This document shows, piece after piece, positions 1 through 5,642 of a stretch of DNA of 7,054 bases. Position 1 is the first letter of the stretch. The number at the start of each line of letters is the position of its first letter. The DNA is taken from contig DOYB01000096.1 of assembly GCA_003518745.1 (NCBI GenBank), positions 1 to 7,054 of the forward strand, given 5' to 3'. Source of the stretch: Selenomonas sp. (GTDB taxonomy: Bacteria > Bacillota > Negativicutes > Selenomonadales > Selenomonadaceae). The position numbers were made by a program, and so were the translations under genes. The notes below the pieces were generated by a model that saw only the letters and a list, made by a program, of their open reading frames with translations, ran no database searches and had not been told where the DNA came from.

Positions 1-405
1 TGCTTCAGTGGCCGGCGCATAGGCGAAAGCAATCAGGAACTGGCTGTGGTTCCGCCCAAGGATGAGACGAGCTTGGCCGAGATTCTGTACGACCTTTACA
101 GCGTTATCCAGGATCGCAGACTGCACCCTGTAGACGGCTCATATACAAACTACCTTTTTGAAAAGGGACAGGACAAGATTCTCAAAAAGGTAGGTGAGGA
201 GGCCGTAGAAACGGTTATAGCCTCCAAGAACATGAGGAAAGAGGATATCCTGTATGAAATGGGCGACCTTTGGTACCACTGCCTTGTGCTGCTGGCTTTC
301 CACAACATTCGCCCGGAGGAGCTTTTTGCCGAGCTGATGAGCCGCCGCAAGGGAGGCAGCTATCACAAGTATACGGGTAAGACAGGGGAAAGACCGGATA
401 TGTAA
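1..405 (+). CDS. hisIE: Histidine biosynthesis bifunctional HisIE protein, 3' part (phosphoribosyl-AMP cyclohydrolase end plus phosphoribosyl-ATP pyrophosphatase)
   Basis: The frame is open from the first base, giving 134 codons that begin CFSGRR and end at a TAA. The first Cys fits the last zinc-ligand cysteine of the HisI signature (CHTGxxSCF), so this is the tail of a cyclohydrolase domain followed by a complete HisE domain. HisE removes pyrophosphate from phosphoribosyl-ATP; HisI then opens the adenine ring of phosphoribosyl-AMP. In window numbering the HisE domain runs from about residue 24 to 120 and shows the MazG-like metal and substrate residues: FEKGQDKI, then EEAVE (Glu66, Glu67, Glu70), then YEMGDLWYH (Glu86, Asp89). 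A GTG at 46 could start a separate hisE, but no Shine-Dalgarno sequence precedes it and the upstream codons read as HisI, so fusion is the better reading. The protein is cytoplasmic. The upstream part, probably with other his genes, is outside the window. I see no terminator after the stop. Confidence 0.93.
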   Translation, partial: CFSGRRIGESNQELAVVPPKDETSLAEILYDLYSVIQDRRLHPVDGSYTNYLFEKGQDKILKKVGEEAVETVIASKNMRKEDILYEMGDLWYHCLVLLAFHNIRPEELFAELMSRRKGGSYHKYTGKTGERPDM

Positions 406-434
406 CCTTTACCATCCATTAGAGGGGAAAGAGA

Positions 435-440
435 TATAAT
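435..440 (+). promoter_or_regulatory. Possible -10 box upstream of the substrate-binding-protein gene
   Basis: A perfect TATAAT lies in the 90-base gap between hisIE and the binding-protein gene, 55 bases before the chosen ATG. No convincing -35 hexamer lies 16-18 bases upstream: TTTACC at 408-413 is 21 bases away, and there is no TGn extension. It may be a weak or activator-dependent promoter, or chance. With no terminator after hisIE, read-through from the his genes is also possible. Confidence 0.3.
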
Positions 441-495
441 TCCGGGTACGAAATACTGTTTTGTGCGAGGGTTTGTGGCAGGAAGGGGATTGCTT

Positions 496-1479
496 ATGGG
501 ATTCAAGAAGAACGAACTTACATTTATATCTGTAATCATCTTTGGATTCCTGCTTTTTTCTTTAATCGGCCACATGGAGGAAAGAACACAGGTCGTAGTT
601 CGGGAAGATACAACAAGTCGCGTGAAAAAGCATGCTCCGGTTGACAGTGAGACATTTTGCGTTTATCTCATTACGAGGGATCAGGTCAGCAACTACTGGC
701 AGCAGATTGACATTGGCTGTCAGAAAGCCGTACAGGAGCTTGGAAATATAGACTACCATTGGACTGCTCCCACAAAGAACAACGTCGAGGATCAGCGTGA
801 GGTTATTCAACAGGCGGTAAATGACGGGGCGGAAGCCATCCTGCTCGCCGCGTCATCCTATACGGAGTTGAATGATGTTCTGGATAAAGCAACCGCTGCA
901 GGTATCAGGCTGATTTATGTGGACAGTCCTGCCAGTCATCCCGCGTTGGCAGAATTGGTGACGGATAACGTGGATGCGGGCAGGATCGCGGGGAGAACGA
1001 TGCTGCAGGCTTTGGAGGAAGCCGGAATCAAAAACGGTACAATTGGGCTTGCGGCAGGCAGCAGCAATGGAAAAAACGCTACATTGCGCAGTCAGGGTTT
1101 CAGGGAAATATTCCAAGGCACCGGATTTACGGTAGCACCTACTGTTGCGCACGATGGCAATCGTGAAAACATAGAAAAAGAAGTGATAAATCATCCTGAG
1201 TATGTTGGATTCTTTGGGGCCAATGAGCAGGTCACATGGATCATATCTGAGCAGGTACAGGCATCCAGACGAAAGCCGATTATCGTGGGATTTGATACCT
1301 CGGATTTTACGCTGTCCATGATTCAAAAAGGGATTATTTATGCTACGATACAGCAAAATACGGAAAAGATGGGCTATGAAGGGATAATGCTGGCTGTAGC
1401 CTCGCTCAGGGGAGAATCAGTTGGAGCGGATAAAAAAAAGGATATGGGTGTCAATGTCATTACAAAGAATCGATTATGA
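496..1479 (+). CDS. Membrane-anchored periplasmic binding protein, sugar (RbsB/Peripl_BP_4) type
   Basis: This 327-residue protein resembles type I periplasmic binding proteins, which bind sugars or similar small ligands between two Rossmann-like lobes. I chose ATG 496 because AGGAAGGGG (480-488) sits 7 bases before it; an in-frame GTG at 463 has no ribosome binding site and would add 11 residues ahead of the membrane segment. Residues 9-25 form one hydrophobic segment after a Lys-rich start. No lipobox cysteine follows, so the protein is probably an uncleaved membrane-anchored form or has an ordinary signal peptide. Family marks are: VDSP (142-145) and the following TDNVDAG at the end of lobe one; FFGANEQ (239-245), matching the FAxNDxMA site of RbsB; VGFD (264-267); and IQQNTEKMGYEG (285-296), matching the QxPxxMGY hinge segment. 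The ligand cannot be read from sequence. No ABC ATPase or permease gene adjoins it, so it may feed a transporter encoded elsewhere or act as a sensor partner. Confidence 0.85.
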   Translation: MGFKKNELTFISVIIFGFLLFSLIGHMEERTQVVVREDTTSRVKKHAPVDSETFCVYLITRDQVSNYWQQIDIGCQKAVQELGNIDYHWTAPTKNNVEDQREVIQQAVNDGAEAILLAASSYTELNDVLDKATAAGIRLIYVDSPASHPALAELVTDNVDAGRIAGRTMLQALEEAGIKNGTIGLAAGSSNGKNATLRSQGFREIFQGTGFTVAPTVAHDGNRENIEKEVINHPEYVGFFGANEQVTWIISEQVQASRRKPIIVGFDTSDFTLSMIQKGIIYATIQQNTEKMGYEGIMLAVASLRGESVGADKKKDMGVNVITKNRL

Positions 1480-1487
1480 AAAATTGG

Positions 1488-1520
1488 TAAGCAATATACA
1501 CGCAGGAAGCATATTGCTTA
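1488..1520. repeat. Perfect 10-bp inverted repeat between the binding-protein gene and the rpsO promoter
   Basis: TAAGCAATAT at 1488-1497 is the exact reverse complement of ATATTGCTTA at 1511-1520, with a 13-base spacer. The left arm begins 8 bases after the stop of the binding-protein gene, and the right arm ends at the base before the -35 hexamer of the rpsO promoter. The stem is A/T-rich and is not followed by a T run, so it is a poor intrinsic terminator. The arm centres are 23 bp apart, about two helical turns, which would suit a dimeric DNA-binding protein. Its function is unknown. Confidence 0.6.
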
Positions 1521-1549
1521 TTGCAAATATCCGCTTAACGTGATATACT
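1521..1549 (+). promoter_or_regulatory. rpsO promoter (sigma-70/SigA type, extended -10)
   Basis: TTGCAA (1521-1526, four of six matches to TTGACA), a 17-base spacer, then TATACT (1544-1549, five of six matches to TATAAT). TG at 1541-1542, one base before the -10, makes it an extended -10 element. Transcription should start near 1556, giving a leader of about 84 bases before the rpsO ATG. It is the best promoter match I found in the window and suits a highly expressed ribosomal gene. Confidence 0.75.
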
Positions 1550-1564
1550 TGCCAAGTAGTTTTG

Positions 1565-1614
1565 TTCCGCGGCTAGGGATGTCGAATACTCCAACGCATC
1601 CTTTGCTGCAGGAG
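1565..1614 (+). promoter_or_regulatory. Structured rpsO mRNA leader, candidate S15 autoregulatory element
   Basis: The leader folds by eye into one long hairpin. The lower helix pairs 1565-1568 with 1611-1614, with A1610 bulged. The middle helix pairs GCGGC (1569-1573) with GCUGC (1605-1609) through one G-U. A U-U mismatch (1574/1604) follows, and the upper helix pairs 1575-1581 with 1597-1603. The loop (about 1582-1596) contains CUCC (1589-1592), which can pair with GGAG (1628-1631) inside the rpsO Shine-Dalgarno sequence, forming a pseudoknot. Two G-U pairs are each stacked next to a G-C pair (1571-1607 with 1572-1606; 1576-1602 with 1577-1601), the kind of motif S15 recognises in 16S rRNA. 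rpsO leaders in several phyla are known to bind S15 and repress translation; that this one does is inference. Confidence 0.5.
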
Positions 1615-1639
1615 AATTGAAGGTTTAGGAGGATAAAAC

Positions 1640-1906
1640 ATGTTAACACAGGAAGAAAAGCAGGAAATCATGAAGAAGTATGCTATGACAGAGGGAGATA
1701 CAGGTTCGCCTGAGGTGCAGATTGCCGTATTGACCGCTCGCATTTCATACCTCACTGAGCATCTCAAGGAGCACAAGAAGGATCATCATTCCCGCCGCGG
1801 GCTTCTGAAGATGGTCGGCCATCGCCGCCGTCTGCTGGGATATCTCTATAAGAAGGACATCGAGCGCTATCGCGCCATTATAGGTAAATTGAACCTCCGT
1901 AAGTAA
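1640..1906 (+). CDS. rpsO: 30S ribosomal protein S15
   Basis: This 88-residue protein is a full-length S15 (family about 89 residues), a primary binder of the 16S rRNA central domain that nucleates the platform of the small subunit. The core signature is clear: GDTGSPEVQIAVLTARI (19-35), followed by the rRNA-binding stretch HLKEHKKDHHSRRGLL with His41, Asp48 and Ser51, then the basic HRRRLLGYL (61-69) and a typical C-terminal IGKLNLRK. The start is fixed by AGGAGG at 1627-1632, 7 bases before the ATG. It has its own promoter, a structured leader and a strong terminator, so it is probably transcribed alone. In many bacteria rpsO is followed by pnp (polynucleotide phosphorylase), which is not the case here. 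Translation is likely autoregulated by S15 through the leader. Confidence 0.98.
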   Translation: MLTQEEKQEIMKKYAMTEGDTGSPEVQIAVLTARISYLTEHLKEHKKDHHSRRGLLKMVGHRRRLLGYLYKKDIERYRAIIGKLNLRK

Positions 1907-1927
1907 TTTCGGGACGGTTCTCAGAGG

Positions 1928-1952
1928 AGCGGGGCATCTGCCCCGCTTTTTT
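1928..1952 (+). terminator. Intrinsic terminator of rpsO
   Basis: GCGGGGC (1929-1935) pairs perfectly with GCCCCGC (1940-1946) around a four-base ATCT loop, with an extra A-T pair (1928/1947), followed by TTTTTT (1947-1952). It begins 21 bases after the rpsO stop. There is no A run on the upstream side, so it acts in the plus direction only. It separates rpsO from the downstream cluster. Confidence 0.95.
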
Positions 1953-1965
1953 CCGTAATTTACGG
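1953..1965. repeat. Short palindrome CCGTAA-t-TTACGG after the rpsO terminator
   Basis: Six-base arms around one central T form a perfect palindrome directly after the terminator T run. Just beyond it, TTCGATAA (1969-1976) can pair with TTATgCGAA (1988-1996) with one bulged G. Either could be an operator half-site pair or a leader structure for the DUF2939 operon, but both are short enough to arise by chance. Confidence 0.35.
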
Positions 1966-2020
1966 TATTTCGATAAAAACTGTTTGCTTATGCGAAGGTC
2001 TAAAGCGAAAGATTTTCCTC

Positions 2021-2054
2021 TTGATGACCTCAAAGGCAGGAAAAATATATTTTT
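2021..2054 (+). promoter_or_regulatory. Weak promoter candidate for the DUF2939-FIST-miaB-mutS cluster, including an AT palindrome
   Basis: TTGATG (2021-2026) and TATATT (2046-2051) resemble -35 and -10 hexamers, but the 19-base spacer is longer than ideal. The -10 lies in a perfect 14-base palindrome of five A, TATA and five T (2041-2054). A promoter is expected somewhere between the rpsO terminator and the GTG at 2098, and this is the best pair I can find there. The rest of the 191-base gap holds only the rpsO terminator and small palindromes. Confidence 0.3.
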
Positions 2055-2097
2055 TCTTGAATAGTTACTGAGATGGGGATTTAGGGAGGGAGCCTTC

Positions 2098-3120
2098 GTG
2101 AAAAAAGTCATTATAATCATTGTGCCGTTTATAATGGTCTCCTTACTGGCGGGTACTTTGGGAGCCTACACCTACTATAAGAAGCTGCCGGCTTATTCGA
2201 TGAAAATCATTCGTTCTTCCATACCCAACCACGATTGGGAAACCTTCAGTACCTATGTGGATGTGGATGCCATTGTGGAATCAGCCGCGGGAGAGCTGTT
2301 GGCAAAAAAAATGGCTAAGATGGAGAAGGATACAGCCGCGTATTCCATGAATCAGCTTTCTGAGGTATATGAGAATCAGGTTAAGCCCGAATTCATTAAA
2401 ACCGTGAGAAAGGCTTTTGAGGACTACATTTCTTATGGAAAACTGAAATTGCCTGAAGGAAAGGAGCTTTCCGACACCGAACGTATGCTGAAACGTGGAC
2501 AGATAAATTCCATGCAGATTGCCAGTATCACAAAGCCCTCAGTTACGGAGGGCGGTGGTACCATCGGGATTGAATTTATCAATAATGAGCTTAAGACCAG
2601 CTTTGAACTTAAGGCCAAAATCGTGCAGCAGGGTGACGGAACGTGGAAGATTACGGAGATTAGCGGTTGGGACCAGTACGAGAAAGCTGTCGACAGGGCG
2701 TACAAGGCAAAGCTGGACAGCCTTAATGGGCCGATACAGCGCAAGATGCAGGATATTGTCAATATCAAGTCAATCAACGGTGAGATATCGCCCAGGGACG
2801 AATACGGATTTTCAGAAACACTGCGTATGAATGTCAAGGTGGACATTAAATCCGACCAGCCGCTTTATTCCATAAAGGGCAGGATAAATATCGACGTAGC
2901 CGGTGGGGAGGATACCTTCGCGCCCTTTGAAATCGACATGAATTACAAACCTACGGGAGCGCAGACCATAGTGGTTGACAAGGTGCTGAATCCCTTTGTG
3001 CGTTCTGATGTGAAAATCATGAGGAATGGACTTAGAAAGAGTGATTTTCATGGGGAAATCACAGAAGTCACATACAGGGACGGGACAAAGCTGGAGACTT
3101 TGACGGAATTGCCGAATTGA
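2098..3120 (+). CDS. Membrane-anchored DUF2939-like protein of unknown function
   Basis: This 340-residue protein starts at GTG, with GGGAGGG (2084-2090) 7 bases upstream. Residues 4-27 form one hydrophobic segment after MKK: an uncleaved anchor or a signal peptide, with no lipobox cysteine seen. The bulk therefore lies outside the cytoplasmic membrane. The stretch after the anchor (LPAYSMKIIRSSI, then HDWETFSTYVDVDAIVES, about residues 31-63) resembles the DUF2939 family, in which a helical start describes a 'Y-x-D-x-x-A' module. A beta-rich part ends in GTWKITEISGW (181-191), a pattern common in NTF2-like and related small extracytoplasmic domains. Residues about 200-340 form a second, mostly beta-strand region that I do not recognise. 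It is the first gene of a close cluster, ending 14 bases before the FIST gene. The DUF2939 assignment is by pattern memory and moderate; no function can be given. Confidence 0.7.
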   Translation: MKKVIIIIVPFIMVSLLAGTLGAYTYYKKLPAYSMKIIRSSIPNHDWETFSTYVDVDAIVESAAGELLAKKMAKMEKDTAAYSMNQLSEVYENQVKPEFIKTVRKAFEDYISYGKLKLPEGKELSDTERMLKRGQINSMQIASITKPSVTEGGGTIGIEFINNELKTSFELKAKIVQQGDGTWKITEISGWDQYEKAVDRAYKAKLDSLNGPIQRKMQDIVNIKSINGEISPRDEYGFSETLRMNVKVDIKSDQPLYSIKGRINIDVAGGEDTFAPFEIDMNYKPTGAQTIVVDKVLNPFVRSDVKIMRNGLRKSDFHGEITEVTYRDGTKLETLTELPN

Positions 3121-3134
3121 ACGGGGGAATCAAA

Positions 3135-4274
3135 ATGAAGCAGTTTTCCTATTGTATTGATCAGAACCAAAGTATTTCCACCTGTCTTGATGAATTCCGG
3201 AAAGCTTGTCCGAAGGATTATTCGGCTATTTGGGTTACTGTCTTTACCAGTATTGCCAAGTCGAATCCCATTTGGTCCATAACTGAAAAAATTCACGAAG
3301 CGGTGCCTGACGCGTTGATTTCCGGCATGACAACTGCCGGGGAAATGCTGTCTGGACGTTTGTGCATGGATTCCACGATTCTGAATTTCATGGTATTTGA
3401 AAAAACTAAGGTCAAGGTATTTGCCTTCGATTTTTCAAGGATGAGTCCGGAGGACGCGGGAACAGTGTTGATGGGCTACTGCCGTCCTCGGAAAGAGTTG
3501 GTATCCGCGGCTCTGTTTGCCACTCTGAAGACGAGCAATGTTAAGCCCTTGTTCAGGACCTTGAATCAGCTGCCTCCTGAGATTACCGTTTTTGGGGGCG
3601 GCGCTGATACGCATCAGGAGGATGGGGTTCCTTACGTTTTTACTTACGGAGCTATATTCAAGCGGGGGGCAATGGTCGTCTGCCTTGAAGGCAGTGAGCT
3701 TGAGGTGAAGATTGCCTCTCATCTTGGCTGGAGACCGGTGGGAGAAGAAATGGAAATCACCGAGATGTTTGGAGACAACATCATCACTAAATTGAATAAT
3801 CAGCCTGCCATTTCCGTTTATGAGAGTTCCCTGAAGGAGTGCGGTGAGGACTGCCCGGCACAGGACAATATGGACTTTCCGGTGCTTCTGGAGAGGGACG
3901 GGCAGGTTCTGGCGCGTATGGCAAGGTCGTATACCAATGACGGGGCAATGCTTTTCACCGCGGATTTCGAACCGGGTGAAAAGGTTCGCGCCGCCTGCGG
4001 TAATACCGATGAGATTATCAAGCTATCTGAGGATATTAAGGAAAGCATAGCAAAATTCGAACCTGATGGCATAATGGTATTCAACTGTGTTTCCAGAAGA
4101 ACCCTGTGGGGTGGAAACACGAGAATTGTCTCTGATTTTCTGGAAAACCTTGCTGTGCCTAATGCCGGTATGTATACCTACGGGGAAATCGGCCGGTTTG
4201 GAAAAAATATTCAGGTTCTGAACGCGACTATGCTTTTGGCAGGGTTCAAGGAAGGGAAAAGTAAGGGAGAATAA
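3135..4274 (+). CDS. FIST domain protein (FIST_N plus FIST_C), stand-alone
   Basis: This 379-residue protein has no signal peptide or membrane segment, so it is cytoplasmic. FIST (F-box and intracellular signal transduction) domains are thought to sense small ligands, perhaps amino acids, and are usually joined to or encoded beside signalling outputs. FIST_N covers roughly residues 28-190, with the hallmark ISGMTTAGEML (62-72; family GCSTAGEI). FIST_C follows, with GWRPVG (198-203), NNQPAISVYESSL near 222-234, VFNCVSRRTLWGG (315-327), the MYTYGEIG turn (346-353) and VLNATM (361-366). Both domains appear complete, with no GGDEF, PAS, kinase or methyl-accepting domain attached. I chose ATG 3135, preceded by GGGGG (3123-3127); an in-frame TTG at 3117 overlaps the previous stop and has a poorer context. 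It lies between the DUF2939 gene and miaB, whose ATG directly follows its TAA, so it is probably co-transcribed and translationally coupled to miaB. Confidence 0.88.
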   Translation: MKQFSYCIDQNQSISTCLDEFRKACPKDYSAIWVTVFTSIAKSNPIWSITEKIHEAVPDALISGMTTAGEMLSGRLCMDSTILNFMVFEKTKVKVFAFDFSRMSPEDAGTVLMGYCRPRKELVSAALFATLKTSNVKPLFRTLNQLPPEITVFGGGADTHQEDGVPYVFTYGAIFKRGAMVVCLEGSELEVKIASHLGWRPVGEEMEITEMFGDNIITKLNNQPAISVYESSLKECGEDCPAQDNMDFPVLLERDGQVLARMARSYTNDGAMLFTADFEPGEKVRAACGNTDEIIKLSEDIKESIAKFEPDGIMVFNCVSRRTLWGGNTRIVSDFLENLAVPNAGMYTYGEIGRFGKNIQVLNATMLLAGFKEGKSKGE

Positions 4275-5606
4275 ATGGATTCACTTGTATCGAAGGAAAA
4301 TAAGAAATTATATCTAATAAATTACGGTTGCCAAATGAATGTTTCCGACGCGGAGCGCATGAAGGGACAGCTTAGAACAATAGGATACGAGGAAACAGAT
4401 AAGGCTGAGGATGCCGACCTCATAATAATCAATACCTGCTGTGTCCGTGAGTCCGCGGAAGATAGGGTATACGGGAAGATAGGGGAAATAAAGCATTTAA
4501 AGCGGTTGAACCCGGAGCTTATTTTCGGAATTACCGGCTGTATGGCCCAGAAGGAGGGGGAGCGTCTCATTGAGAGGGCTCCCCACATAGATTTTGTCCT
4601 GGGAACCAATAAGGTACATGAACTGCTCTCCACTGTTGAGCGCATTTTGGCAAAGAGGGAGCATGTGGTGGATGTGCTGCTCAAGGAAGCGGGACTGCCG
4701 GAGGATGTCCCTGTGGCAAGAGGAAGCGGAGTTTCTGCCTGGGTTCCAATTATGTACGGCTGCAATAATTTCTGTACCTATTGTATTGTCCCCTATGTGC
4801 GCGGAAGAGAACACAGCCGTCTTCCCGAGGATGTGGTAGCCGAGGTTGAGGAGGCCGTGGAGCAGGGCTATAGTGAGGTAACTCTTTTGGGGCAGAACGT
4901 GAATTCCTATGGCAAAGACCATAAGAGGGCAGATTTTGCGGAGCTCCTGCGCCGTGTCGACAAGGTGCCGGGAATTAGAAGGGTGCGCTTCATGACCTCC
5001 CATCCGAAGGACCTGAGTGATGAGGTGATAAGGGCCATACGAGATGGAGAGCACCTTTGCGAACACATACATCTTCCTGTCCAGTACGGAAGCAATCGGA
5101 TATTGAAGGCTATGAACCGGGTATATACGGTGGAATCCTACAGGGCTCTTGTGGGGCGTATACGTGAAGCCATTCCGGAGGTCAGTCTTACTACAGATCT
5201 CATCGTCGGTTTCCCGGGAGAAACAGATGAGGATTTCCTGGAGACTCTTGATTTTCTCAAAGAAATACGCTTCGACGCGGCATATACATTTATTTATTCC
5301 AAACGCTCGGGAACGCCAGCGGCTGCCATGGAGAATCAGGTTGATGATGAACTGAAGAAGGCGCGCCTGCAGAGGCTTATGGACGTTCAGAATGTTATCA
5401 GCCTGGAAATCAATGAGAGTCTTGAAGGAAAATGCCTGGAGGTATTGGTGGAGGGTCCCAGTAAGACGGATGAGTCTGTCTATATGGGGCGTACTCGTAC
5501 AAACAAGCCGGTGTTGTTTTCCCACAGTAACGAACAGCCGGGAGATTTTGTCAAGGTTCGTATAACCCAGCCACAGACTTGGGTGCTTAAGGGGACTGTG
5601 CTGTAA
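4275..5606 (+). CDS. miaB: tRNA-2-methylthio-N6-dimethylallyladenosine synthase MiaB
   Basis: MiaB is a radical-SAM methylthiotransferase that adds a methylthio group to carbon 2 of i6A37 in tRNAs reading codons starting with U. The 443-residue length is normal. The N-terminal UPF0004 domain has its three cluster cysteines: Cys19 in YGCQMN, Cys55 in NTCCVRE and Cys89 in TGCMAQ. Cys56 is an extra adjacent cysteine where many MiaB proteins have Ser. The radical-SAM domain carries Cys163, Cys167 and Cys170 (CNNFCTYC), then PYVRGREHSR. The C-terminal TRAM RNA-binding domain spans about 382-443. The NTC-x-x-RE and VRGREHSR motifs favour MiaB over RimO or MtaB, as does the downstream mutS. The start directly abuts the FIST stop, with AAGGGAGA (4263-4270) inside the end of that gene, so translation is probably coupled. 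mutS begins 36 bases later. Confidence 0.96.
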   Translation: MDSLVSKENKKLYLINYGCQMNVSDAERMKGQLRTIGYEETDKAEDADLIIINTCCVRESAEDRVYGKIGEIKHLKRLNPELIFGITGCMAQKEGERLIERAPHIDFVLGTNKVHELLSTVERILAKREHVVDVLLKEAGLPEDVPVARGSGVSAWVPIMYGCNNFCTYCIVPYVRGREHSRLPEDVVAEVEEAVEQGYSEVTLLGQNVNSYGKDHKRADFAELLRRVDKVPGIRRVRFMTSHPKDLSDEVIRAIRDGEHLCEHIHLPVQYGSNRILKAMNRVYTVESYRALVGRIREAIPEVSLTTDLIVGFPGETDEDFLETLDFLKEIRFDAAYTFIYSKRSGTPAAAMENQVDDELKKARLQRLMDVQNVISLEINESLEGKCLEVLVEGPSKTDESVYMGRTRTNKPVLFSHSNEQPGDFVKVRITQPQTWVLKGTVL

Positions 5607-5620
5607 GATGCGTAAGTAAA

Positions 5621-5628
5621 AGGGAGGA
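5621..5628 (+). promoter_or_regulatory. Shine-Dalgarno sequence for mutS with atypical spacing
   Basis: AGGGAGGA is a strong ribosome binding site in the 36-base gap after miaB. Measured from the GGAGG core (ending 5627), it lies 15 bases before the ATG at 5643 and only 3 before an in-frame GTG at 5631. Neither is ideal. An in-frame ATT at 5637 is well spaced (9 bases) but would be a very rare start codon. Confidence 0.6.
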
Positions 5629-5642
5629 ACGTGAGTATTACA

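Noticed and set aside
46..405. Separate hisE gene starting at GTG 46
   Set aside because: The frame stays open to base 1 and the upstream codons match the end of a HisI domain, so a fused HisIE is more likely; there is no ribosome binding site before 46.
406..495. Terminator after hisIE
   Set aside because: I found no stable stem followed by a T run in this gap.
853..1356. A 167-codon minus-strand frame inside the binding-protein gene
   Set aside because: It is antisense to conserved binding-protein motifs and its product resembles no family I know.
1488..1530. Intrinsic terminator of the binding-protein gene
   Set aside because: The 10-bp stem is A/T-rich, has a 13-base loop and is followed by TTGCAAAT and not a T run, so it was listed as an inverted repeat only.
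1997..2040. Possible riboswitch upstream of the DUF2939 gene (AGGTC/GACCT stem and a CAAAGGC element)
   Set aside because: The only long-range stem is five base pairs, and the core bases of known riboswitches such as the c-di-GMP class are not present in order.
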